Shown here: positions 34,813 through 45,110 of the stretch, piece after piece
How the letters are laid out: each line of letters begins with the position of its first letter
How positions within the stretch are numbered: position 1 is the first letter of the stretch
Assembly (NCBI RefSeq): GCF_904849725.1
Contig: NC_058524.1
Coordinates: 507,888,263-507,952,262, forward strand
From: Hordeum vulgare subsp. vulgare
Taxonomy: Eukaryota; Streptophyta; Magnoliopsida; Poales; Poaceae
Direction of reading: 5' to 3'
DNA length: 64,000 nt
Program-made: the position numbers and the translations under genes
Notes under the pieces: model-generated
Databases searched by the model: none
Seen by the model: only the letters and a program-made list of their open reading frames with translations
Told to the model about the DNA's origin: nothing

Positions 34813-35351
34813 GTCTCCCACTTGCACTAGAGTCAATAATCTAGCCCTCACATCACCATGTGAATTACATTGTAATAAATCTAACACCCATACAGTTCTA
34901 GTGTTGATCATGCTTTGCCCGTGGAAGAGGTTTAGTCAGCGGGTCTGCTACATTCAGATCCGTGTGCACTTTGCATATATTTACGTCCTCCCCTTCGACG
35001 TAGTCGCGGATGAGGTTGAAGCATCGTTTGATGTGTCTGGTCTTGTTGTGAAACCGTGGTTCCTTTTCTAAGGCAATGGCACCCGTGTAGTCACAGAACA
35101 AGGTTATTGGATTCAGTGCGCTTACCACTCCAAGATCCGTCATGAAGTGCTTCATCCAGACACCCTCCTTAGCCACCTCCGAGGCAGCCATGTATTCCGC
35201 TTCACATGTAGAATCAGCTACGACGTTTTGCTTGGAACAGCACCAGCTTACCGCACCCCCATTAAGAATAAATACGTATCCGGTCTGCGACTTAGAATCG
35301 TCCTGATCTGTGTCAAAGCTTGCATCGACGTAACCCTTTACGGCGAGCTCT
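34813..35351 (-). pseudogene. pol: Partial second copy of E4 pol end (RNase H), truncated
   Basis: 539 bp homologous to 27703-28244: the PPT, the polyprotein stop region and the RNase H C-terminus (NVADPLTKPLPRAKHD, ITLFCDYTGAIAL). It differs from the first copy by substitutions and a 3-bp deletion near 35125. At 34898-34900 it has TAG where the first copy has CAG. Conversely it keeps CGA at 35024-35026 where the first copy has TGA. It ends abruptly in GAGCTCT, where E2 LTR sequence takes over. It belongs to an element that once continued to the right. Confidence 0.9.
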
Positions 35352-35948
35352 AGGATAGATTGAACGAAAAGAATAGCTTCGTGTTATTTTACTATGGACT
35401 CTTGAATAGATCGATCAGAAAGAATAACTTTGTGGTGGTTTCGTACCAGACAATAATCTCTTTGTTTGTTCTCTGCTATTAGTGACTTTGGAGTGACTCT
35501 TTGTTGCATGTTGAGGGCTAGTTGTATGATCCAATTATGTTATCATTGTTGAGAGAACTTCACTAGTGAAAGTATGAACCCTAGGCCTTGTTTCCACGCA
35601 TTGCAATACCGTTCGTGCTCACTTTTATTATTAATTACCTTGCCGTTTTTATAATTTCAGATTACAAAAACCTATATCTACTATCCACATTGCACTTGTA
35701 TCACCATCTCTTCGCCGAACTAGTGCACCTATAGAATTTACCATTGTATTGGGTGTGTTGGGGACACAAGAGACTCTTTGTTATTTGGTTGCAGGGTTGC
35801 TTGAGAGAGACCATCTTCATCCTATGCCTCCCACGGATTGATAAACCTTAGGTCACCCACTTGAGGGAAAAATTTCTATTGTTCTACAAACCTCTGCAGT
35901 TGGAGGCCCAACAACGTCTACAAGGAGAAGGTTGCGTAGTAGACATCA
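35352..35948 (+). mobile_element. E2 3' LTR, right part
   Basis: Matches 8272-8866 of the 5' LTR and ends GACATCA. About 480 bp of LTR, corresponding to roughly 7785-8267, is missing between the two parts. The right TSD TGGGG follows at 35949-35953. Confidence 0.9.
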
Positions 35949-35953
35949 TGGGG

Positions 35954-36463
35954 GGCGGCTATTTATAGCCTGGGAGCAATCCGACATGATTTGACATTAA
36001 TGCCCTTAAATAATATGACCGTTGGTGTGGATAAGATAAGTGATGTGGCGCGAATTGCGGTAACGGTCGGGACCCTAGGCTTGGGTTGAGCATCATGAGG
36101 AAATTCATTCCGAAGTGTTACTTCGACCCCCTTTAACAGAATGGTGTTCCTATGACTCAAGAATGAAGAAAATAAAACAGAAAGAATAAATCTTCATGCT
36201 TCAAAGTCTTCAGATTGATTTTCTTTAGGACACACAGAATTCCTCATCTTCAATATCTTCATGAGGAATATCAATTTCATCACGATTTCTTCGCGGTTCA
36301 ATTCTTCAGCCGAAGATATGCATTTTTAGGGGTTGATATTCATCGAATATTTCAAACTCCTCAGGGACTTATAGATCCTGTGTACACTCATGAACACATT
36401 AGGTACTCAACCTATAAGTCTTCAAACCACCAAAATCACTAAGGGGCACTAGATGCACTTACA
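35954..36463 (-). mobile_element. E1 5' LTR, outer part with promoter
   Basis: E1 LTR resumes after the E2 target duplication. The outer terminus on the minus strand is TGTAAGTGCATCTAG. It contains the E1 TATA box at 35959-35968. Confidence 0.85.
35959..35968 (-). promoter_or_regulatory. E1 LTR TATA box
   Basis: Minus strand CTATAAATAG. Only about 10 bp separate it from the inserted E2, so transcription from it would now enter E2 DNA. Confidence 0.6.
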
Positions 36464-37632
36464 GAGTCCCAAAACACTGTTTATGTCGCCGCAAGTCTGT
36501 GTTCAAACGGGAGTCCATCTGGAGCTCCATTCTGACACCCTTCCGGAGGGGGGTCAATCATGGACGACCTCTTCATCAACCTTGCTGCCCTTATGATGAT
36601 GTGTGAGTAATTCACCACAAACCTATGGGTCCATAGTCAGTACCTAGTTGGCAATGTCCCTCTCTCTCTTTGATCTTCAATACAATGATCATCGCATCTT
36701 TGCTTTGATCCATATGATGTAATTCCTTTTGTGCGACGCGTTTGTTGGGATCCGATTAATTGTGGGTTTATGTTCAGATTATTCATGATAAATATTTGAG
36801 TCTCCTCTGGACACTTATATGATTATTATGTGCATGATTATGATAGCTTTGTAATTCTCTCTAATCTATTGAAATAGTTTGGCCAATTAGATCGATATTT
36901 CTTCGGTGAGGGAGCTGTGTTGTGGTAGGTACAACCTGACAAATTTCTATATCCCAGTGATAGAAGGGGACAAGATGCGTATTTGTGTTGCTTCTACTAA
37001 GGATAAAACGATGGGCTTTATTCATATTGCTTGAGTTTACTTTGTCTACATCATGTCATTTTTCTCCATGCATTACTCTATTTTACTTAATACTTTAGAT
37101 GCACGCTGGATAGCGGTCGATGAATCGAGTAATAGTAATAGGTGCAGGTAGGAGTCGGCCTATTTGTTTATGGATGTGATGCCTATATACACATGACCAT
37201 TGCCGTGAATATCGCATAACTAACCGCTTTTCTCTCAATTGCCCAATTGTAATTTGTTTTGCCCATCGTATGCTATTTTTCATGAGAGATACCATTAGGG
37301 AAAGCTATGGTCCCCGGGTCTATTCACAACATATTGATAAAACGTTCATTACCTTGCTTCCATTTACTTGTTTTTATTTTATCTTTCTATCCACCATTAT
37401 CTACACACCACACTTGCTTGTAAATAACAAGACAAGAGGATTGACAACCCTCTTGCCCGCGTTGGGTGCAAGTTGTTTGTTCTTTTGTGTGCAGCCGCTG
37501 AAGACGGTTGTAGTTAATATTTCTATTGGTTCGATAAACCTTGGTTTCATAACTGATGGAAATGCTTACCCCCATTATGTTGCAATAACCCGTTCCTCTT
37601 TACGGAAAACACAACAGAGATCGCAAGTATCA
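36464..37632 (+). mobile_element. E5 LTR, 5' part missing
   Basis: No coding. It ends GCAAGTATCA, 11 bp before the PBS. The left part of the LTR lies beyond E1, outside the window. Confidence 0.7.
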
Positions 37633-37643
37633 AGAAGGATTTC

Positions 37644-37661
37644 TGGTGTCGTTGCCGGGGA
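37644..37661 (+). other. E5 primer binding site (tRNA-Asp type)
   Basis: TGGTGTCGTTGCCGGGGA, two changes from TGGCGCCGTTGCCGGGGA. Confidence 0.8.
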
Positions 37662-37917
37662 ATATCATTACCACCTACCAAGTAACTCCACACAAAATTT
37701 CATTCACGTGTTCCTATTTTTATTTGCTGGTATATTTAGTTTATCTCATAAAAAATAAGAATATCAAAATATTTATCTTTGCTTGTTTAGCTTGTCACAA
37801 ATTGCATCTTTGCTCTCTAGTTTGCTTGGAAGTTGCTATCATTTGTGAGTTTGAAATTAGTGATGCTTCCGCCTCTAGTGTGGAAACCCTTGATTTTCCA
37901 ACTTAATCTTGCTATGA

Positions 37918-38535
37918 GAATGCTATTTTTTTTATGAAGTTGCGAATGAAAAACTTGATAATCTTGCAAATGATGATCTTCCTAAGGTGGAACCTATTAT
38001 GCAAACTAAGACACTCCGCATAGGAAGTGGTAATATTATTGGAAAGAGTGTGATCCAAGATGTTTTAACTTGTGCGGGATCATTACCTTTGATAGGGGGT
38101 TCTATTGTTGTTAGAACTACAAGTTATGCAGATGCAATATCTTTGCTTATAGCACAATTGGAGAGGCAATTTGGGCACATGCATCCTTTTATACAATGGT
38201 TGTTCCTAGAATTCTATAATATCCATGAAGCTTCCACTAAACGTCTAGCTCCTATATTCCTTTGTCAAGAATTTACTAATATCATACAAGAAGTTAGGGA
38301 TATATTTTCTCATTATAGGGTTAATGGTGAGTGCCCACCCATAGAGGGAATCCTTTATGAGTTAGAAGAAATAAGAAAACTAAGATCCTTGGACTATGTT
38401 GCTTATGATGAGAACCTTAGAAAGAAGGCACCACTTGATGTCCTAGTTGATAAGATTTGTGAACACAATAAATTTTTTGTACCAAAACTTGGACTCAATT
38501 ATGAGCTTCAAATTTTTAAGGAAATAACCCCATAG
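37918..38535 (+). CDS. E5 internal ORF of unknown function
   Basis: A frame open from 37918 to the stop at 38533-38535. No clear ATG lies near the open start; the first in-frame ATG is inside at the residues PIMQTKTLR, so the N-terminus is uncertain or damaged. About 190 residues follow: a hydrophobic stretch (LPLIGGSIVVRTTSYADAI), then a helical region (EFTNIIQEVRDIF, LYELEEIRKLRSLDY) and a basic/hydrophobic end. There is no zinc knuckle, protease or polymerase motif. It sits where gag would be in an Athila element, about 260 bp after the PBS. I do not recognise the family. It may be an accessory gag-like protein of a non-autonomous group. Confidence 0.5.
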   Translation, partial: ECYFFYEVANEKLDNLANDDLPKVEPIMQTKTLRIGSGNIIGKSVIQDVLTCAGSLPLIGGSIVVRTTSYADAISLLIAQLERQFGHMHPFIQWLFLEFYNIHEASTKRLAPIFLCQEFTNIIQEVRDIFSHYRVNGECPPIEGILYELEEIRKLRSLDYVAYDENLRKKAPLDVLVDKICEHNKFFVPKLGLNYELQIFKEITP

Positions 38536-40122
38536 GAATTAATACAATGAGGAACTAACTTTCACTTATGAAAAACATAAGGAAGAGCCTCATGTTCCTC
38601 CCGAAGTAGATCTTTCGGATCATAATGTTGTGATATTTAGTACCTTATATTATTTTCACTTACATATCAGAAAGCTTGCTGCTGAAAGAAGGAAACATGA
38701 TTACATCATGATGGGTCATTCTTACAAAAATGGCCACACTTGAAACTATGCAATATGCCTAGCTAGGGGCGTAAAACAACAACGCTTGTTGAGCGACAAC
38801 CCAATAGTTGTCTATATTTTTTATTTTTTTACTTTCTGTTAGTTTGTGATAACATGATTATTACTTCTGTAATGATTGTTTTTTTATGTTTCAATTAGTG
38901 TTCGTGCCAAGTAAAGTCTTTGGGATGATTTGCATGATGAGTAGAATTGATATGGTGCAAAAACAGAAACTTGGACGTCCAGTGCAGAATTTCTCTGATT
39001 TTACTGGAACTAATTTTTAAGCTGAACTTTTTTACACAGTATTTCTATACAAGTTAGTCAGGCCATCCTAATGTTTCAGAATTTTTGGAGGTACATAAGT
39101 ATAGGTTCATTACGGATTACTACAGACTGTTCTGTTTCAGTCATATTCTTTTTTTTCCATGCATAGTTTGCTTGTTTTAATGATGCTATGGATTTTATCG
39201 GGGGGTATAAGCCATGAAGGAGTTAATATACAATACCCTATTCTAAAATAACATAAGAATCAACTTGTAACATCACCTGAAAGTATTTGATATGTTGCTT
39301 AATTATACTAACGGATCTCACGAAGTTTTGTTGAGTTTTATGTGATTGAAGTTTTCAAGTTTGGGATGTTGTCCCGATTGACAAAGGATTGAGGAGCAGC
39401 AAAAGCCTAAGATTGGGGATGCCCAAGGCACCCCAAGGTAATATTCTAGGAAGACTCAAGTGCCTAAGCTTGGGGGTGCTCCGGAAGGCATCCCCTCTTT
39501 TCGTATCAATCCATCAGTATGTTACTTGGAGATATTTTTGTTCATCACATGATATGAGTTTTGTGTGGACTGTCATTTGCTTTTGTTTGCTTTTAATTTT
39601 AGTTTAACACAATCACTGTTTTCTGGACACACCTATTTGAGAGAGATACCACATCATCACAACTTGTTACAATACTCTATGTGCTTCACTTGTATCTTTT
39701 GAGCTTAGCAGTTGGTCAAGTACTCCACTTATATCTATTTCAGCACAATGGCGTGTAAATTTTATAGAAATATTATGCTATCATTATTCACTTATGTTTG
39801 TTTGAGAGCTGGACAAATAGTGACTGTAATTTGCATGGGTCATAAGACTAGATCAAAATTCATTGAGTGGTAATAAAAACCATCATGTAGCACATATAGT
39901 GAAATTGTGGGTTAATGATATTCATGTGGTGATATGAAAAAGGTGTGAGTGCATTATTATTAATTCAGATAGGTATCAATATTAAGAGTTGTTAAACTTC
40001 TTGTTCATCTAAAAAATTAAAAAAGGCATGGTGATGATGTGTGAGCATTTCTTTTCCTCATTGAAATCGTAGTGTTGTTTTGAATCCGAGTCATGCGATG
40101 GTTGATTCCTACCAACTTTCGA
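38536..40122 (+). other. E5 internal spacer without coding potential
   Basis: AT-rich DNA with words shared with E2 (for example TGAGCGACAACCCAATA near 38791). A hairpin-like unit, GCTTGGGGGTGCTCCGGAAG followed by GCATCCCC, is at 39468-39495. No gene seen. Confidence 0.65.
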
Positions 40123-40529
40123 TGTCAAATTGGGCATATCTTGTAGTAGGGGTCCTAAGCTAGGCGTCTTGGAGCGATGGAAACATGGACACATGATTTT
40201 ACCCAGGTTTGGGCTCTCTCAAGGAGATAATACCCTACGTCTTGTTTTTGATTGTATTGATATGGGGATAGTACATAGTACATGTATCTACTATGAGATT
40301 GTAGTAATGAATATGAGATTATCTATTGACTAGCCTGGCATCGGTTTATATAATGTATCGTATGCCTAGGGTTTAGAGGAGTCCTTGTCTTGTGCACCAA
40401 GTCTTGTGGAACCTCCCTTGCATGCATCATATGCTGCCCGAAGTGGCCCCTTAGTGTATCATCATGGGGGTCCCCGGCCCCATCCACTGGTCGGGAGACG
40501 ACATAGTGAGTACCCTCTAGTCCAGGACA
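40123..40529 (-). mobile_element. E6 LTR, left (3') copy
   Basis: Direct repeat of 45863-46268. TATA-like minus strand TATATAAACC at 40343-40352. Ends TGTC...GACA on the plus strand. Confidence 0.8.
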
Positions 40530-40546
40530 CCGTAAGTAGCCCCCTG

Positions 40547-43470
40547 AACCGGTCTTCAAGTTGAGGACGCTCCTCGGTTCTTCTGAACTATTCTCCATTT
40601 TCGGTCGCTCGTCTTGAAAACTGGTTCAAGAAATCTTCCCTTCTTCGATTTTGAGGATCTCTGAAGTGTACCAAAGAGTTCACGCGTCGGACATCCATGG
40701 AGCCCCTTTAAGTTTTCGAATTTTATCAATGCATTGTAATTTTTTACGCCACACCTCGGGTTTGAAATGTTTCCTGTGCGGCGATACCCTCTTACGTCTG
40801 AGCTCTAACGCTGGACTGCATTCGAGGTGTCTTTTTGTAGCCGAGCTCCAACGTTGGTCGGCATCCGAGGTGTCATAGATTACCTCAGTCTCTGAAAATT
40901 TGAAGGAATTTCAACCGAATTCAATGCCGGAAATGCCCTCTATGGAGCCAACCACTTGCATTTGAGCTTTATGCTGGACGGCTTCCGAGGTGGTGCACCA
41001 CCTCGACCGTGGGCTGATTTTGATCACTGCAATTCAATTACTGAGATATATAGCCAGTAGCCCAAAAGGTGCATGTCGGTCTAAAACCTGAGATGCACGT
41101 GAAGGAAAAAAATAAAACCGCAGATCCTAGTAGCCCGTGAGACTCAGGTCGATTCACGAAATCATCCTGTGGATCAATTCCTTACTCAGCAGCATACTTT
41201 AGGAATTAAAATACGGTGTGCAGTAGCCCCCGAGACTCAGGTTGGGTGCGGCCGACCAACGTGAGGATCGAATCTTCTCGGAAACCATATTGCACTTGTT
41301 GTGTATGTTTTAACAACGCTGAGCTGCAGATCGACTGGAAAGATGACGAACTGCAGGGTGGAAAAGATTTTCCGGTTGGTGTAATTTGTTCTCTCACAAG
41401 CTATATAACCAGTAGCCCCCGGGGCTTGGGTTGGGAAACATGGCCGAGCCTAGGATCATATCTCCTTGGGAACTATTTCATCCATTAAGTTTGTTTTGAC
41501 AACACTGAGGTTGAGGTCGACATGGAAGATGCCAAACTGTAGTTCGAATAAGATTCTCTCAGAAGAATCACCATGCAGAACACCTCGAAAAAGAGGAGGA
41601 TGTCCCACCTCCTGAAAGAAAAACATATAAATAGGTTAAAGGTGCCATAAGCTTGGCAATACCAAGAACTTTATCAAAACATTATGCTCCAAACTAAATC
41701 AAGTTTCATTCACGTGTGCAATAGCCCCCGAGACTCGGGTTGGGTGCAATAGCCCCCGAGACTTAGGTTAAAGTCTCATTCACCTGAGGATCGAATCTCC
41801 ACGGAAACCGTATTGCACTTTGAACTTGTTGCAATGAATAAGCAATGCACTAGCCCCCGAGCCTTAATTTGGGCATGAGTGGTCGAATTAAGGATCGATA
41901 TTTGTTTGAAACAAACTTTGTTACATTTGAAACAATTTATGTGTAATGATTCTATATATCCAAGTCCTTTACACCATTAATGCTCTGATCCACATTGTAC
42001 AAGACTTTCCTAATCGACCATCGACTTCAACCTCCTCGGCCTGTGGCCAAGGAGTGTTTGTCCTACTTTATAAAGCCTTTATAAGGGCAAATATTTTCGG
42101 CAAACAAGACAATCCGACCATACAGCTCTATAAAAAAAGGTGCGCGAAGAGATATGTTATATTACTATTTAATGTAAGAAACATCTTCTCGGAAAAATAG
42201 TTCATTTATAAGTTCATTTTCCCAGTATATCATGTTGACCATGACCGTGAAACCTCACCTCCGATCAATCTGGAAGGAAAATACTGAGGAATTTAGTTCG
42301 GGGGAAATTCCCGAACTCTGTGGTATTTTAATGAACCTAAATTTTCACTTCCATCATTGCCGACCAATTATACTCTTAAGATGGATAGCTTTCGGTTTCA
42401 CCCAGTCTGAGGTACTAACCCAGATGACCCGGAAGTAAGAATCACAAAGGTGCTCCCTTTATCCCCCAACCTAACAATTAGGAACGTAGGGGATAAGCAC
42501 ATGAGCCAGGCAACCCAGCTTGGCAAAACTCTTAAGTCAAATTGATGCGTATTTATGGATTTATAACGATGATTACGGAAGGCAGCACTCACATATTGAA
42601 TACAAATGCTTTAATGCTATATGCTATTTTGACTCCTTTGTGATCGTTTATCATTTAAAAGTGGCCCATCGTCGGCTTCTACCCCTTTGTAGATGCTGCA
42701 TAGGGTGTTTCCGCACTAACAAGACAACCCTTAGCCAACTTCTCGGTGCCCGTAGGCGGTTGTGTTAGCGGAAACGAGGCAATCAGATATCTAGGCTTTA
42801 TAACTTTCACTTAGTCATAGGAGCTTAAAGTTTGGGAGGCCACTTACTAGCCCCCAGTTAGTGTTCGACGTTAGTCAAGGTCAAGCCATTAAGACTCCGG
42901 CAAAATTTATAAAATGCCTATGGGGTAACCTCTATCGGTATATAGTTTGACGGAGTCATCGGATCGCTGACCAGTTTGCACTCATTGTGACAGTCAGTTT
43001 TCGGCTCTCTCCATCGAGGTACTTTACGAGTTAAATAGGAAGTACAATCGCAGTGGTTCTCCCTTTGCACACCTAGCCGAACAAAGGGAAACGTAGGACG
43101 CAATCACAGGAGCAGGGCAACCCAACTATTGACCGAAGACACAATTCGAAACTGGTGCATATAAAGCAATATGCGAGAACGTTTTGCTGAGGACTCCTTG
43201 GAGTAGCTTGGCTTTTAGTGGGTTCGGCTCTAGTCGAAATCACACCGTATCCCCCGAGACTCAAGTTGGGTGCGGCCGACCGACCCGAGGATCCAATCTC
43301 CTCGAGAACTAGTCCAGATGTCATGTGCGTTTCACCAACACCGAGGTGTAGGTCGGCACGAAAGATGCCGAGCTGCGGGTCGGAAAAAACTTCCGAGCTG
43401 AAATATTACACGGCAAACCTCGGTCATGAGGATGCCCCGCCTCTTAAAAGAAAAGGCAAAAAAATAGGTT
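40547..43470. repeat. E6 diverged repeats around AGCCCCCGAGACTCGGGTTGG
   Basis: Blocks beginning TAGCCCCCGAGACTCAGGTT or near variants recur at about 41226, 41412, 41724, 41750, 41849 and 43250. Several are followed by a shared segment of about 200 bp (GAGGATCGAATCTCCTCGG ... GAAGATGCCGAGCTGC). Another unit around GTGCTCCCTTTATCC ... CAGGCAACCCAGCTTGGC recurs at 42448, near 43050 and, in E7, near 59910. Internal tandem or dispersed repeats are known in Tat-lineage elements. Confidence 0.75.
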
Positions 43471-43876
43471 AATGGTGTCTAAAGCACAGAAAACCAAAAA
43501 AACTTTTAGCAAAAACTTTACGTCCAAACTAAATCAAGTTTCTTGGTGGGAATCCGAAAATTGGTTTAGAAATCAATATGTGGTTTGGTCATGCTTTAAC
43601 ATGATACATCCGATCTCTCAGACTTCAACAGGGTCAACCTTTGGCTTCAACCTCCATATCCCGAGGACGGAGTGTTTCTCTGAGGCTTGTTTAGCAAACT
43701 AAACTCAAGCGGCTTTAGAGAGAACTGGCTATCTGGCCATTGACCACACACTAGTGTCGGAAAAAGGAGTAGTAGAAAAAGACTTTGCAACGACTAAGGA
43801 GAAAACACATTTGTTATAAAACGGCTCATACAAATTTAAGAACCCCCGGTTTAATCGGGTAAAGAAGTTTTAATAA

Positions 43877-44512
43877 ACCATGCTTTTACCAAACAATTTT
43901 TTTGTTTAACAAAAAATATAATATTTGGTTGAACCGAACAAAAAGTAAAATTTCAAAGAGAACTGAGCACGAAAACGACTTAGCTGGTTAATATGCTCGG
44001 TGCGTTCCGGGGTTGTGGCGGAACGGAGACGTATTCCTCGGCCTGGCCGAGGTCCCAACCCCCAAGCCCGGGGTAATCGAGCGAAGATCTCGGGTCGAGA
44101 AGTGGCAACGCAATATAATTGTTGCGGTGAGCGAAGCCCCGAGTCCAACCGAGGAGATAGAGTAGTTTGGCAGCGTGACAGCGAAGCCCCCAGCTATCAT
44201 GGAAAAGGAAGTGTTTTTAACAAACAAACTTTTTTATTTAACACAGATATAATTCTTGGTCGAACCAAACAATAAAAATAAAAAATAAAAAATTTGATTA
44301 TGAAACCGACTTAGTTGGTTAATGTCCTGTGTGTTAATGACATGGGCCGAGCCTGAGGACGGTAGAGGTCCCAGCGAGCGACCTAGTCTCGAGGTGACCG
44401 AGCAAAGAGCTTGGATTGAAAAAGTGGCGACCCGACACTGTCGGTGTAGCAAGGCGAAGCCCCTAGCCCAGCGGAGGTGAGGAAGTAGTTTAGCGAGGCG
44501 ATGCCGAGACAT
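43877..44512. repeat. E6 tandem pair of about 300-340-bp units
   Basis: Unit 1 (43877-44217) and unit 2 (44218-44512) both run from a TTTTTT-rich start through ATATAAT-TTGGT-GAACC-AACA and CGACTTAG-TGGTTAAT to GCGAAGCCC near the end. They are diverged in sequence and length. Confidence 0.65.
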
Positions 44513-44808
44513 GGTAGCGCACCATGGTGACGACACATTTTGGTTGATGGAGACGGGACGACGATATCGGCACGCCAAGGTGACCGTGCGACGTAGTCGA
44601 AGTCGATTACGGCCTAGTCGTCCATGTCGGTTTGACGATGCGACGCGGGGGTCTCATGGCAATGAGATGGCGTCTTTAACGATGTCGACGACCATGAGGC
44701 AACATCGTCGATGTGCCATGTCAATAGCACGACGGGTTGGTGCGGCTCGATGCCGGAGCGACAAGATATGTGCAATGAGGTTTGTCTAGATGAACATGCG
44801 TACACATA

Positions 44809-45020
44809 AGAGCAAGTATAATAAGGTACAGTCAGCAGGCCGTAAGAATTAAAGTATTATTTTTTTGTTGAGTTGGATGAGAGAGAAGAGGAGCGAGAAG
44901 AAAAACAAGCTGCACATTAAAAGTCAGCCAAGAAACATTGTGAGGATATAAGGTGGGTCATGTATTAATAAAGTAGTACTTCTTAGCAACCTGTTACTAT
45001 ACGTATTAACTATTAGATCG

Positions 45021-45057
<37 letters not shown>

Positions 45058-45102
45058 CAACTTCTTACAGCCAGCAATTGGTTATAATATTAACCATGCT
45101 CT
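44809..45102. mobile_element. MITE-like element, possibly Mutator type
   Basis: Imperfect terminal inverted repeats: left AGAGCAAGTATAATAAGG, right end read on the minus strand AGAGCATGGTTAATATTATA. Inner matches continue (GTCAGCAGGCCGTAAG against GCTGGCTGTAAG). No coding. CATGC occurs on both sides, but the 9-bp flanks do not match exactly, so superfamily and TSD are unproven. Confidence 0.55.
45021..45055. repeat. (TA)n microsatellite
   Basis: Uninterrupted alternating TA run of about 30 bp within the MITE. Confidence 0.9.
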
Positions 45103-45110
45103 CATGCAAC

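Larger units (their letters stand above)
25879..35351 (-). mobile_element. E4: BARE/WIS/Angela-type Ty1-copia, LTR-internal-LTR-partial internal
   Basis: Minus-strand copia. The 3' LTR is 25879-27702, the internal region 27703-33001 and the next LTR 33002-34812. After that LTR the element does not stop: 34813-35351 repeats the pol end (27703-28244) with the same PPT. At 35351/35352 it jumps into E2 LTR sequence. The left 5-bp flank TGTTT (25874-25878) has no partner on the right. This is the footprint of an unequal exchange between related elements followed by a deletion. The identification as BARE/Angela rests on LTR length, the terminal sequence, the PPT and the protein. Confidence 0.93.
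7222..35948 (+). mobile_element. E2: non-autonomous Athila-like Ty3/gypsy element (Sabrina/WHAM-like), hosting E3 and E4
   Basis: Its termini are TGATACGTCTCC on the left and CATCA on the right, flanked by the perfect 5-bp duplication TGGGG. The PBS matches the tRNA-Asp type used by Athila-lineage elements. The 5' LTR is 7222-8866. The internal region is 8867-10250 plus 22258-25283. The 3' LTR is 25284-25878 plus 35352-35948. Without the nested elements, only about 4.4 kb of internal DNA remains, holding one short ORF and no pol, so it must have relied on a partner for movement. E3 sits in the internal region and E4 in the 3' LTR. The family names Sabrina or WHAM are an inference. Confidence 0.9.
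1..36463 (-). mobile_element. E1: Sirevirus-type Ty1-copia retrotransposon, interrupted by E2 (7222-35948); 3' end outside window
   Basis: A copia element read right to left: 5' LTR, PBS, gag, protease, integrase, RT, RNase H. The domain order PR-IN-RT-RNase H is that of copia. The long gag with a Lys/Ser/Asp/Glu-rich tail after one CCHC knuckle is typical of the Sirevirus (Maximus-like) lineage; this name is an inference. The outer LTR end is at 36463, where the minus strand begins TGTAAGTGCATCTAG. The inner LTR end is at 6394. The E2 insertion splits the LTR. The 5 bp after the right end (36464-36468, GAGTC) should be the target duplication, but its partner lies left of the window. Coding regions carry many stops and frameshifts, so this is an old copy. 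Confidence 0.85.
36464..40122 (+). mobile_element. E5: Athila-like non-autonomous element, left portion (LTR plus internal)
   Basis: E5 is the host of E1, E6 and E7. Its LTR is cut on the left by E1. Internal DNA continues to 40122, then E6 intervenes, and a last piece lies at 46269-46379 before E7. The PBS is of tRNA-Asp type as in E2. Spacer words shared with E2, including CATGCATAGTTTGCTTGTTTT and the hairpin near 39466, show kinship, although the LTRs differ. Confidence 0.75.

Noticed and set aside
7222..35948. E2 considered as a centromeric CRM-type element because of gypsy LTRs
   Set aside because: Its PBS is of tRNA-Asp type, and it has no chromodomain or CRM-like pol; E3 is the only chromovirus here and is of Tekay type.
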